NCBI GenBank assembly: GCA_015075375.1
Contig: JABTUM010000003.1
Coordinates: 62,001-126,000, forward strand
Source of the DNA: Planctomycetota bacterium
Lineage (GTDB): Bacteria; Planctomycetota; SZUA-567; H5-PLA8
Direction of reading: 5' to 3'
Length of the DNA stretch: 64,000 nt
Both the position numbers and the translations under genes were made by a program. The notes under the pieces were generated by a model that saw only the letters and a list, made by a program, of their open reading frames with translations, was not told the origin of the DNA and searched no databases. Below are positions 24,663 to 31,407 of the stretch, piece after piece; the first letter of the stretch is position 1, and each line of letters starts with the position of its first letter.

Positions 24663-25265
24663 ATGAGCCGCATGATGCTGCACGAGATCCTCAATCTCTG
24701 CGACGGCCGCCCGGCCAAGAACGGTTGGAACCCTTCCGAATCGGCCACCCGCGCCGGGAATTTGGTCGAAGTCCTCCGCGCCGGTGGACGCTTCCGGCTC
24801 TTCGAGATCGCCCTGCGCGAGACCGAACTCGAGGCCCGCTTGCGCGAAGCCGGACCCTACACCGTCTTCGCGCCCACCGACCGTGCCTTCCAGCGTTTCC
24901 CCAACTTGGCCGAACTGCTCTGCGACGCGCAGGCCCTGCGCGAGGTCGTCAGCCGGCACATCGTCTGGGGCTATTTCGATACGCAGGCGCTCAAGGCCAT
25001 TCCGCTCGTCGCGCCCATCCGCGGAGCGGCGCTGCGGCTCGATGGTGTTCGCGTGGACGGCACGCGCATCGCCGCCCCTGATCTCAAGGCCGCCAACGGC
25101 ATCGTCCACGGTCTCGACCGCGTGCTGACGCCGCAAAGCGTCCCCGCGTGGGAAATAACCCGCGATCGCGTCTCTGCCGCCGTACGCAACGGCGCGCTCG
25201 CTATGACCCAACGGCTGCGGGTCGGTGTCGAACGCCTCGAAGGGGCGCTCCAGGGACACCGGTAG
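24663..25265 (+). CDS. FAS1 domain protein lacking a signal peptide
   Basis: 200 residues covering one FAS1 domain: YTVFAPTDRAFQRFPNLAEL and AANGIVHGLDRVLTP are the classic H1/H2-type boxes. Unlike its upstream paralogue it has no hydrophobic N-terminus, so it is probably cytoplasmic or uses another route. AAGGAG (24650-24655) is 7 nt before ATG 24663, which rules out the longer frame. Both FAS1 proteins end in a similar amphipathic helix (RDRVSAAVRNGALAMTQRL here). Role unknown. Confidence 0.83.
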   Translation: MSRMMLHEILNLCDGRPAKNGWNPSESATRAGNLVEVLRAGGRFRLFEIALRETELEARLREAGPYTVFAPTDRAFQRFPNLAELLCDAQALREVVSRHIVWGYFDTQALKAIPLVAPIRGAALRLDGVRVDGTRIAAPDLKAANGIVHGLDRVLTPQSVPAWEITRDRVSAAVRNGALAMTQRLRVGVERLEGALQGHR

Positions 25266-25268
25266 TCC

Positions 25269-25302
25269 CCGCAACTCCGTTGCGGTCGACGCCGCGGCGT
25301 CG
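25269..25302. terminator. Hairpin pair downstream of the FAS1 operon
   Basis: CCGCAA-ctccg-TTGCGG is followed at once by the 16-bp palindrome CGACGCCGCGGCGTCG (25287-25302). They begin 4 nt after the FAS1 stop and probably end that transcript, although no T-run follows. Confidence 0.4.
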
Positions 25303-25449
25303 GACGCCCTCTCGGTGGCGTGAGGTCGTCCGGCGCCGCGGTCTTCCCCTTCCGCCTGCGTATTCCTGCCAGACCCCGCTTTTGTCCCAGCCATACCGCG
25401 CACTCCACTTTTGTGATAAGGTAAAGAAGTGGTACCGCGGAGTGCGCGC

Positions 25450-25929
25450 ATGAAGGCAATGCAACGCAAGGTGGATGCCCGGGAGTTGGCGGCGCGGCTG
25501 GAACGCTTCGACGAGGCGTGCCGTCAGGCAGGCTTGAAGCTGACGCATCAGCGGACGGAAGTTTTTCGCGCGGTGGCCAGTGCGGATGGGCATCCGGACA
25601 CGGACGAAATTTACCGCCGCGTGCGCCGGCGGCTTCCGGCCATCTCGCTGGACACGATATATCGGACCTTGTGGACCCTGAAAGACCTGGGCCTGATCGC
25701 GACGCTGGGCACGCCCAGCGAGCGCGTTCGCTTCGACGCGAACTCCGTTCCGCATCATCATTTCGAATGCACGATCTGCGGCGCGACGCACGACTTATGC
25801 GATCCCGAGTTGGACGGCCTTACGCGCCGGAAGTCGGTCCGCGCGCTGGGCAAAGCGGCTTCTTGCCATGTCGAACTGCGCGGGACGTGCGCCGCGTGTC
25901 TGAAGTCTCCGCGAAAAAAGCCCCGCTAA
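25450..25929 (+). CDS. Fur-family metalloregulator, PerR-like
   Basis: 159 residues with winged-helix DNA-binding and dimerisation domains. All five regulatory metal ligands of PerR align: His in GHPDTDEIY, Asp in RFDAN, two His in VPHHHFEC, Asp in THDLCDP. Both structural zinc CxxC pairs are present (CTIC and CAAC). GGAG lies 7 nt before ATG 25450. The next gene is a cytochrome c peroxidase preceded by a PerR-like box, so a peroxide-sensing repressor is the best reading. Fur or Zur function cannot be excluded from sequence alone. Confidence 0.85.
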   Translation: MKAMQRKVDARELAARLERFDEACRQAGLKLTHQRTEVFRAVASADGHPDTDEIYRRVRRRLPAISLDTIYRTLWTLKDLGLIATLGTPSERVRFDANSVPHHHFECTICGATHDLCDPELDGLTRRKSVRALGKAASCHVELRGTCAACLKSPRKKPR

Positions 25930-25942
25930 ATCCACTTACGCG

Positions 25943-25971
25943 TTGACATTCAAATAAGAATGATTACTAAT
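25943..25971 (+). promoter_or_regulatory. Promoter with overlapping PerR/Fur-type box
   Basis: TTGACA (25943-25948, perfect -35) and TACTAA or ACTAAT (from 25965/25966) are spaced 16-17 bp. The 7-1-7 dyad TAAGAAT-G-ATTACTA (25955-25969, 5 of 7 pairs) lies across the spacer and -10. It sits 40-55 nt before the peroxidase start. This arrangement is typical of repression by a PerR/Fur-family protein encoded next door. Confidence 0.65.
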
Positions 25972-26009
25972 TAGAGCCGTACTGCCATGCGGCTCTTCGG
26001 AGGGTGGTC

Positions 26010-27158
26010 ATGAAAGGCGTCGTTTTAATGCTGGCCGGATTACTCGTGGGCGTTGCCATAGGCGCTCTTGCCTTTTCCTTTGCCTCAAAAAAAGCCTTAC
26101 CGGATGCGTCCCCATCGCCTGCTGCGGCGCCGATGGCATCGGAGCAGCAGGTTGCGAAGTCCGGTCCCGCCGAAAAGCCGGCGGAGGTCGACGAGAGCAA
26201 GTGGAAAGAGCTTCCAGGCTTCATCGGCCCGTTGCGACCGGTTAAGGCGCCGGCCGATAATCCGACGACGGACGAGAAGATCGAACTGGGCCGGATGCTG
26301 TACTTCGATCCGCGGCTTTCGGGGAACGGCGCGCTCTCCTGCGCGAGCTGTCACAATCCGGGACTGGGCTGGTCGGACGGATTAGCCAAGGGGATCGGGT
26401 TCCAGCACGGCGAACTTCCGCGCAGCAGCCCGACGGTGCTGAATGCGGCGTACTACAAGTCGCAATTCTGGGACGGCCGCGAACCGACCCTGGAGATGCA
26501 GGCCAAGGGCCCGATGACCGCCGCGAAGGAGATGAACAGCACGGCCGAGAAGGTCACCGCGGTGGTGAATTCGATCCCGAAGTATAAAGAGATGCTGACG
26601 AAGATTTACGGCGAAGCGAATTTCGAGAGCGTGGCTAAGGCCATCGCCGCATTCGAGCGGATCGTGGTGGACCAGGACAGCCCGTTCGACCGGTACGTAC
26701 GCGGGGACGAGAACGCCATTGGTGAATCGGCCAAGCGCGGTTTGGATATCTTCACCGTTAAGGGCAAGTGCACCTCATGCCACAATGGGCCGAACTTCTC
26801 GGATGACAAGTTCCACAATATCGGCGTGGGCGACGCCGACCGCGGTCGGATCGAGATCACCAAGAAGGACGAAGACCTCAAAGCATTCCGAACGCCTACG
26901 TTGCGCAATATCGCGTTGACGGCGCCCTACATGCACGACGGTTCCCAGAAAACGCTTCGGGAGACCATCGAGCACTACGAGCGCATCCCGAAGGAAAAGG
27001 AAAAGCATCCGAATCTTTCGGCGTTGATGCTCGACTTCACGCTCACGGAACAGGAGAAGCAGGATCTCGAAGCATTCCTGCATACGCTTACTGGCGACAA
27101 GCGCGATCCGCGCATCAACGTGATTCCCGATCTGCCTCCGGTCGCACCAGCTAAATAG
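26010..27158 (+). CDS. Dihaem cytochrome c peroxidase
   Basis: 382 residues with an N-terminal membrane anchor or signal (VVLMLAGLLVGVAIGALAF), an Ala/Pro linker, and two c-type haem sites: CASCH (residues 111-115) and CTSCH (254-258), the normal arrangement of bacterial MauG/CcpA-type peroxidases. The conserved DPRLSGNGALSCASCHNP and FRTPTLRN...YMHDG segments are present. It reduces H2O2 in the periplasm with electrons from small redox proteins. ATG 26010 has GGAGGG 5 nt upstream. Regulated by the PerR-like box; the cupredoxin-like lipoprotein 49 nt downstream could be its electron partner (inference). Confidence 0.93.
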   Translation: MKGVVLMLAGLLVGVAIGALAFSFASKKALPDASPSPAAAPMASEQQVAKSGPAEKPAEVDESKWKELPGFIGPLRPVKAPADNPTTDEKIELGRMLYFDPRLSGNGALSCASCHNPGLGWSDGLAKGIGFQHGELPRSSPTVLNAAYYKSQFWDGREPTLEMQAKGPMTAAKEMNSTAEKVTAVVNSIPKYKEMLTKIYGEANFESVAKAIAAFERIVVDQDSPFDRYVRGDENAIGESAKRGLDIFTVKGKCTSCHNGPNFSDDKFHNIGVGDADRGRIEITKKDEDLKAFRTPTLRNIALTAPYMHDGSQKTLRETIEHYERIPKEKEKHPNLSALMLDFTLTEQEKQDLEAFLHTLTGDKRDPRINVIPDLPPVAPAK

Positions 27159-27207
27159 TTCCACTCAAGCGGCATGCGGCCTGCATCCCAAGGATAGGAA
27201 TACCTGC

Positions 27208-28038
27208 GTGATTAGAGCGAGCGTGGTCCCGACGGTGCTGATCCTTTTGGCCGGTTGCGGCGGCGCGGATAAATCGCTTCCGCCGGCCGGAGCCACCAAG
27301 CCGGCGTCTTCCGCACCGGCTCCACAACAGGCGGCCGCCGCCAAACCAGCCGAAGCCGCGAAACCCGTCCCCTACCCCAAAGACCAAGGCACGGCCGTGG
27401 TGGCCGGCAAGATCACCTTCACAGGCAAGGGCGAGCCCGAGTGGTCGCAGCCGATCGATATGAGTACGCACCAGGATTGCGCAAAGCTGCATGGCGACAA
27501 GAAAGTGAACGAAGAACGCCTCGTGGTCGGCGCGAACGGTGAACTGGCCAACGTGCTGGTCTTCGTCAGCCAAGGTGCAGAGCGCTACACGTTCCAGCCG
27601 GCCAAGGAGCCGGTGGCGTTGAACCAGACCGGCTGCCGCTACGAGCCGCACGTCTTCGGCGTGATGGTCGATCAGCCCATCAAGATCACGAACAGCGACG
27701 CGACGGTGCACAGCATCCACGCTTGGCCCAAAAAGAATGCCGATTTTAACTTTACGCAGGCCAAGCAAGGCCAGGTGGATGAAAAGTCATTCGATACCGC
27801 CGAGTTGCCGGTCCCGATTCGCTGCGATGTGCATCCGTGGATGCAATGCTATGCCGCGGTCTTCGAGCACCCGTGGTTTGCGGTAACGAAGGCAGATGGG
27901 AGCTTCGAGATCGGCGGCTTGGTGCCTGGGCCGTACACGCTCACGTTCTGGCATGAGAAGCTGGGGCAGCAGACCCAAACCTTCGAAGCGAGCGCTGGTC
28001 AAAAGGCACAACTGAGCATCGTTTTTGCGGGCAAGTAG
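27208..28038 (+). CDS. Cupredoxin-like lipoprotein with carboxypeptidase-regulatory-like end
   Basis: 276 residues beginning with a lipobox (VPTVLILLAGC, acylated Cys17) and an Ala/Pro/Lys linker. The central domain has a His in TVHSIHAW and a cluster CDVHPWMQC that could bind copper. The C-terminal FAVTKADGSFEIGGLVPGPY is typical of the carboxypeptidase-regulatory-like beta domain often fused to such proteins. GTG start with AGGA upstream. Its place directly after the peroxidase suggests electron supply or copper handling in peroxide defence, but no biochemical role is proven by the sequence. Confidence 0.75.
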   Translation: MIRASVVPTVLILLAGCGGADKSLPPAGATKPASSAPAPQQAAAAKPAEAAKPVPYPKDQGTAVVAGKITFTGKGEPEWSQPIDMSTHQDCAKLHGDKKVNEERLVVGANGELANVLVFVSQGAERYTFQPAKEPVALNQTGCRYEPHVFGVMVDQPIKITNSDATVHSIHAWPKKNADFNFTQAKQGQVDEKSFDTAELPVPIRCDVHPWMQCYAAVFEHPWFAVTKADGSFEIGGLVPGPYTLTFWHEKLGQQTQTFEASAGQKAQLSIVFAGK

Positions 28039-28071
28039 CGTATCAAGGGTGCACACCTCAGCTTCGGTCTT

Positions 28072-28090
28072 GGGGCGCTTTATGCGCCCC
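28072..28090 (+). terminator. Likely terminator after peroxidase operon
   Basis: GGGGCGC-tttat-GCGCCCC is a perfect 7-bp stem followed by tgttt, 33 nt after the lipoprotein stop. The T-run is short, so termination strength is uncertain. Confidence 0.5.
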
Positions 28091-28165
28091 TGTTTCCACG
28101 TAACCCATTCTTAAATATACAGTTATATCTTAACCTGATTAAAGCCGAAAAAGTGGGTACTCTTT

Positions 28166-28195
28166 TTGCACTGGTGCAAGATTAGGGTGTATACT
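28166..28195 (+). promoter_or_regulatory. Promoter with palindromic -35 upstream of kinase
   Basis: TTGCAC (28166-28171) and TATACT (28190-28195) form a sigma70-type promoter with an 18-bp spacer. The -35 is the left arm of the perfect dyad TTGCAC-TG-GTGCAA (28166-28179), so a repressor or activator dimer could bind there. The start codon lies 33 nt downstream. Confidence 0.55.
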
Positions 28196-28228
28196 GGGTT
28201 ATAGGTTCGATTCATTAAGGTGGGCGAC

Positions 28229-29149
28229 GTGGGCACACTGGAAGGCGTCCAACTCGGTCCGTATGTCATCGGCCGCCGTCTCGGCAAGGGGACGACCGGG
28301 ACGGTGCATTACGCCTTCGACGGACAGTCGAATCAGCCCGTAGCGGTGAAGTTCCTGGCCGAGCATTACCTGTCGGACGCTTCGATGCTGGCGCTGTTCG
28401 TGGACGAAGCGCGCGCCTGCGCGACGCTGGACCATCCGCATATCGTCCGCGCGCTGCGCACGGGCAAATACGAAGGCCGCCCGTTTATCATCTTCGAATA
28501 CGTGCAGGGACATACGCTGCAAAACCTGCTGCAAAGCGGCGCGCAGTCGGAAGGCGCGTGCGTCTGGATTCTCCGGCAGATGACGCAAGCGCTGCGAGAA
28601 CTGGCCCGCAAAGAGATTGTGCACCAGGACTTGAAGCCCTCGAACATCATCGTGGAGCCGGGCGGGAACTGCCGGTTGGTGGACCTGGGTTTCGCCCGGC
28701 AACACGGCGGCATGGATTGGGAAGGGCTCGCGGCGGGCACGGCGTTGTACATGTCGCCGGAGCAATGCCGGGGCGGGCGTGGCGTGAAGATCGACGCGCG
28801 ATCGGATCAGTACTCATTGGGCGCGACGATGTACTACGCGGCGACGGGCGCTCCGCCCTTCGACGGTGAAAACGATAAAGCGGTGATGTGGGCGCACCTG
28901 CAGACGCCGCTGGAACCGCCGGTGCAGCGCAATGCGCGCTTGAGCCTCCCATTCAGCATGATTCTTTCGAAGATGCTGGCGAAGGATCCCGCGCACCGGT
29001 ACGCGACGCCGGAAGCGCTGCTGATGGACTTGCGCAAGCTGAACGTCGAAGCCAAACCGCCGATCGTGACGGGCTCGCGTATCCTGACCCACGAGACCGT
29101 TCCGGTGAGCAGTCGGCGCAAGATCAGCCGCCTGCTGGGTCTGAGCTGA
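28229..29149 (+). CDS. Soluble Ser/Thr kinase with non-RD catalytic loop
   Basis: 306 residues, essentially only a kinase domain: glycine loop GKGTTGTV (19-26), VAVK with Lys41, catalytic loop HQDLKPSN (Asp134, Asn139) and DLG (152-154), then ALYMSPEQC. The Arg of HRD is Gln, so activation-loop phosphorylation may not control it. There is no membrane helix. GTG 28229 has AAGGTGGG just upstream and is preferred to GTG 28220. It has its own palindromic promoter and no obvious operon partner, so its targets are unknown. Confidence 0.85.
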   Translation: MGTLEGVQLGPYVIGRRLGKGTTGTVHYAFDGQSNQPVAVKFLAEHYLSDASMLALFVDEARACATLDHPHIVRALRTGKYEGRPFIIFEYVQGHTLQNLLQSGAQSEGACVWILRQMTQALRELARKEIVHQDLKPSNIIVEPGGNCRLVDLGFARQHGGMDWEGLAAGTALYMSPEQCRGGRGVKIDARSDQYSLGATMYYAATGAPPFDGENDKAVMWAHLQTPLEPPVQRNARLSLPFSMILSKMLAKDPAHRYATPEALLMDLRKLNVEAKPPIVTGSRILTHETVPVSSRRKISRLLGLS

Positions 29150-29182
29150 TCGCGGCCTGCGGCGCCGCAAGTCGATTCCATT

Positions 29183-29932
29183 TCAACTCACGGCACATTC
29201 GGCCCGTTCCACCAGTCCGCGAAACAGGGGCAGCGCATCCTTGTAGCCTTGCAACGCTTCGCCGTCGAAGCCGTTGTCTTCGCGGTGCGGCGTGGGGTTG
29301 TTCCAACCCTGGTAATGCCCGCCAAAGAGGTGGCGAAAGCCCGCCGCGCGCGCCGGCCGCGCGGCATGCCATACGCTCTGTTCGAAAATCACGACCGACC
29401 CCGGCGGGCAATAGACGACCTTCTGCCCCGGCCAGTCGCCGGTGCGGTGCGCGTGGGGCGGCGCCAGCACCTCGTCGACGCGCCGGGGATAAAGCAGCAG
29501 CGGCCCGCGCTCGTCGTTCGAACCGTCGATGTAGCTGTTCGCCAGAACGCGCTCGATGCCCGCAGGACGGTCGGTGCGATTGGGGTCCCATGCGGCGGGA
29601 TGGCCGATGTCCGAGCGGTGGTAATGCCAGTCCGTGAAGGGCCGCGCGCCGTCGCTCATCAGACCGCCGGAGTGCGCCAAGCGCGGGGCGTCGCCCAGGA
29701 TTTCGCGCAGCGCTTCGATGACTTGGGAACGGGCGTAAAAGCGCGCGAGTTCGGGGGCGTACTTCAGGACCGGATGCATGACGAACCCAAACCGGCCGCT
29801 CGCATGAGGCCGCCCCGCACGCTGCCAGGCATCTTGAAAGATCGACCGGATCTCGCGGCACTCGCGCTCGTCGTACACGCGCTCCAAGACCACAAAGCCT
29901 TGTTCCAAGATGATCTCGCGCGGTCCGCGCAT
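29183..29932 (-). CDS. PhyH-type Fe(II)/2-oxoglutarate dioxygenase (1)
   Basis: 249 residues of the phytanoyl-CoA dioxygenase fold. The first iron-ligand region is WHYHRSDIGH, a variant of the usual HxD, and the distal His is in QSVWHAARPARA. PhyH enzymes hydroxylate small molecules; many in planctomycetes have no known substrate. AAGGAG 7 nt before ATG 29932 sets the start; the longer frame would run into the divergent regulator. Divergent from an AraC-family gene 113 nt away, which probably controls it. Ends 33 nt from the kinase gene (convergent). Confidence 0.8.
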   Translation of the reverse strand: MRGPREIILEQGFVVLERVYDERECREIRSIFQDAWQRAGRPHASGRFGFVMHPVLKYAPELARFYARSQVIEALREILGDAPRLAHSGGLMSDGARPFTDWHYHRSDIGHPAAWDPNRTDRPAGIERVLANSYIDGSNDERGPLLLYPRRVDEVLAPPHAHRTGDWPGQKVVYCPPGSVVIFEQSVWHAARPARAAGFRHLFGGHYQGWNNPTPHREDNGFDGEALQGYKDALPLFRGLVERAECAVS

Positions 29933-30012
29933 AGGGTGGCTCCTTGCAGCTAAGGACGGTCGTCCGCATCGGCTTGGGCGAAAGGCCCATGGACCCGATC
30001 GATTTTGCATAG

Positions 30013-30018
30013 TATAGT
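30013..30018 (+). promoter_or_regulatory. -10 element for AraC-family gene
   Basis: TATAGT lies 27 nt upstream of ATG 30046 in the divergent PhyH-AraC gap. No strong -35 stands at the right distance (TGGACC at 17 bp), as expected for a promoter that may need an activator. Confidence 0.35.
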
Positions 30019-30045
30019 CCTCGCGCACCCCAAGGAGCTACGTCG

Positions 30046-30963
30046 ATGCGCTCCAAAAGTATGCAGAAACGCTCATCCGAGCGGCGCGTCCATTTCGAGC
30101 CGTGGAACCTGGACCCGGCCTTCCCTTTGCATATCGTCGATTACACGCACCGGCCCCGCGGCCCCGGACCGTTCCACGTTCACGAAGTCCTCGAGGTCGG
30201 CTGGTGCCGCTCGGGCACGGGGATGTTCATGGTCGAGGACAAGGCCTATACGTTCCGGCAAGACGACGTGTACGTAATCAGCAGCCTGGAAGCGCACTAC
30301 GCGTATCCAACGGCAGGTTCGACGAGCGAATGGACGTTCGTCTTTCTCGATCCGCTGCGCCTGTTGGGCGCGGCTGCCGATCCCGGTCTGCTCGATTTGA
30401 GCCGTTGCTGCGGTCCGCGATTCGATAATCGCTTCCGGCCGGAGGATTCCCCCCGCATTTGCGCCGCTGTCCGAGAACTGGTCGGCGAGTTCCGCGAGCG
30501 CGGGCCGCACTTCCGCGATGCGATCCACGCGCAAGCGCTTCGCATATTGGTGGAATTGAACCGGCGCTCGCGCGGACAAGAACCCGTCCCGGATGACCTC
30601 GCAGGTGCGCCGCCGAACCGTTCCTTGGAGCGGATGCGTTCGATCGAGCCGGCGTTGAACCTCATCGCACGGGAATACGCCAAACCGTTGTCGATCAACC
30701 GTCTGGCGCGGGCATGCTTCATGAGCAGCAGCCACTTTCGGCGCGTCTTCGCGTCGCAGTTGGGCGCCAGTCCGCGCGATTACGTCCTGGGGTACCGCGT
30801 GGCCATGGCCGCTTGCCTGCTGGCCGGCACCAAGAAGCCGGTGACGCAGATCTCCGCAGACGCGGGCTTTCAGACCCTTTCTTCCTTCAACCGGCAGTTC
30901 CTCAAGCGCAAGGGCTGCTCGCCTCGGAGCTGGCGCGAAAACCGATCGCGGGACGCAGGCTGA
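30046..30963 (+). CDS. AraC-family regulator with cupin-like sensor (1)
   Basis: 305 residues. The N-terminal half has a cupin-like ligand domain (PFHVHEVLEVGW, then RQDDVYVISSLEAHYAYP). The C-terminal ~100 residues are two AraC helix-turn-helix motifs (SINRLARACFMSSSHFRRVF and VTQISADAGFQTLSSFNRQF). AAGGAG is 8 nt before the ATG. Divergent from PhyH 1, giving a regulator-enzyme pair that recurs at 45.7-47.5 kb. It probably senses a small molecule such as a sugar. Confidence 0.88.
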   Translation: MRSKSMQKRSSERRVHFEPWNLDPAFPLHIVDYTHRPRGPGPFHVHEVLEVGWCRSGTGMFMVEDKAYTFRQDDVYVISSLEAHYAYPTAGSTSEWTFVFLDPLRLLGAAADPGLLDLSRCCGPRFDNRFRPEDSPRICAAVRELVGEFRERGPHFRDAIHAQALRILVELNRRSRGQEPVPDDLAGAPPNRSLERMRSIEPALNLIAREYAKPLSINRLARACFMSSSHFRRVFASQLGASPRDYVLGYRVAMAACLLAGTKKPVTQISADAGFQTLSSFNRQFLKRKGCSPRSWRENRSRDAG

Positions 30964-31053
30964 AGGCGCGACGCGCGGCCGTCCTTTCCTTGACAGGGAG
31001 CCGCTTCCCGAGTCCCCTATCCACCTTGGTTTCACTCGAACCGCGATTTCCCA

Positions 31054-31075
31054 CGAACCGGCGCAAGCCGGTTCG
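31054..31075 (+). promoter_or_regulatory. GNRA-tetraloop hairpin in symporter leader
   Basis: CGAACCGGC-gcaa-GCCGGTTCG is a perfect 9-bp stem capped by a GCAA tetraloop, ending 3 nt before the GAGGG ribosome binding site of the symporter small subunit. It may shape translation initiation or mark an RNA end. Confidence 0.6.
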
Positions 31076-31089
31076 AACGAGGGCGCACT

Positions 31090-31407
31090 ATGGCCGGACC
31101 TGAGAACACCGAGCAATCCGCGATTCGCGAAGAACACCGGCGCTATTGGCGGACCAATCTGCGCATCTTGGCGGTACTGCTGACGATCTGGTTCGCAGTC
31201 TCCTGCGGGTTGGGCATCTTCTTCGTCGAGAGCCTGAATACGATTCATTTCATGGGCTTCCCCCTGGGCTTCTGGTTCGCACAGCAGGGCGCGATCTACG
31301 TCTTCATCGTGCTGATTCTGATTTACGCGCTTCTGATGGACCGCGAGGACCGCCAGTTCCACGTGGAAGAAGGCGCCCAAGCGGACGACGTGGAAAAGGA
31401 TGCGTGA
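31090..31407 (+). CDS. Sodium/solute symporter small subunit (DUF4212-type)
   Basis: 105 residues with two transmembrane helices (RILAVLLTIWFAVSCGLGIF and AIYVFIVLILIYALLM) and the N-terminal HRRYWRTNLRI motif typical of the small subunits paired with VC_2705-type symporters. The stop codon overlaps the start of the large subunit (TGATG), so the two are translated together. GAGGG precedes the ATG. Confidence 0.88.
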   Translation: MAGPENTEQSAIREEHRRYWRTNLRILAVLLTIWFAVSCGLGIFFVESLNTIHFMGFPLGFWFAQQGAIYVFIVLILIYALLMDREDRQFHVEEGAQADDVEKDA

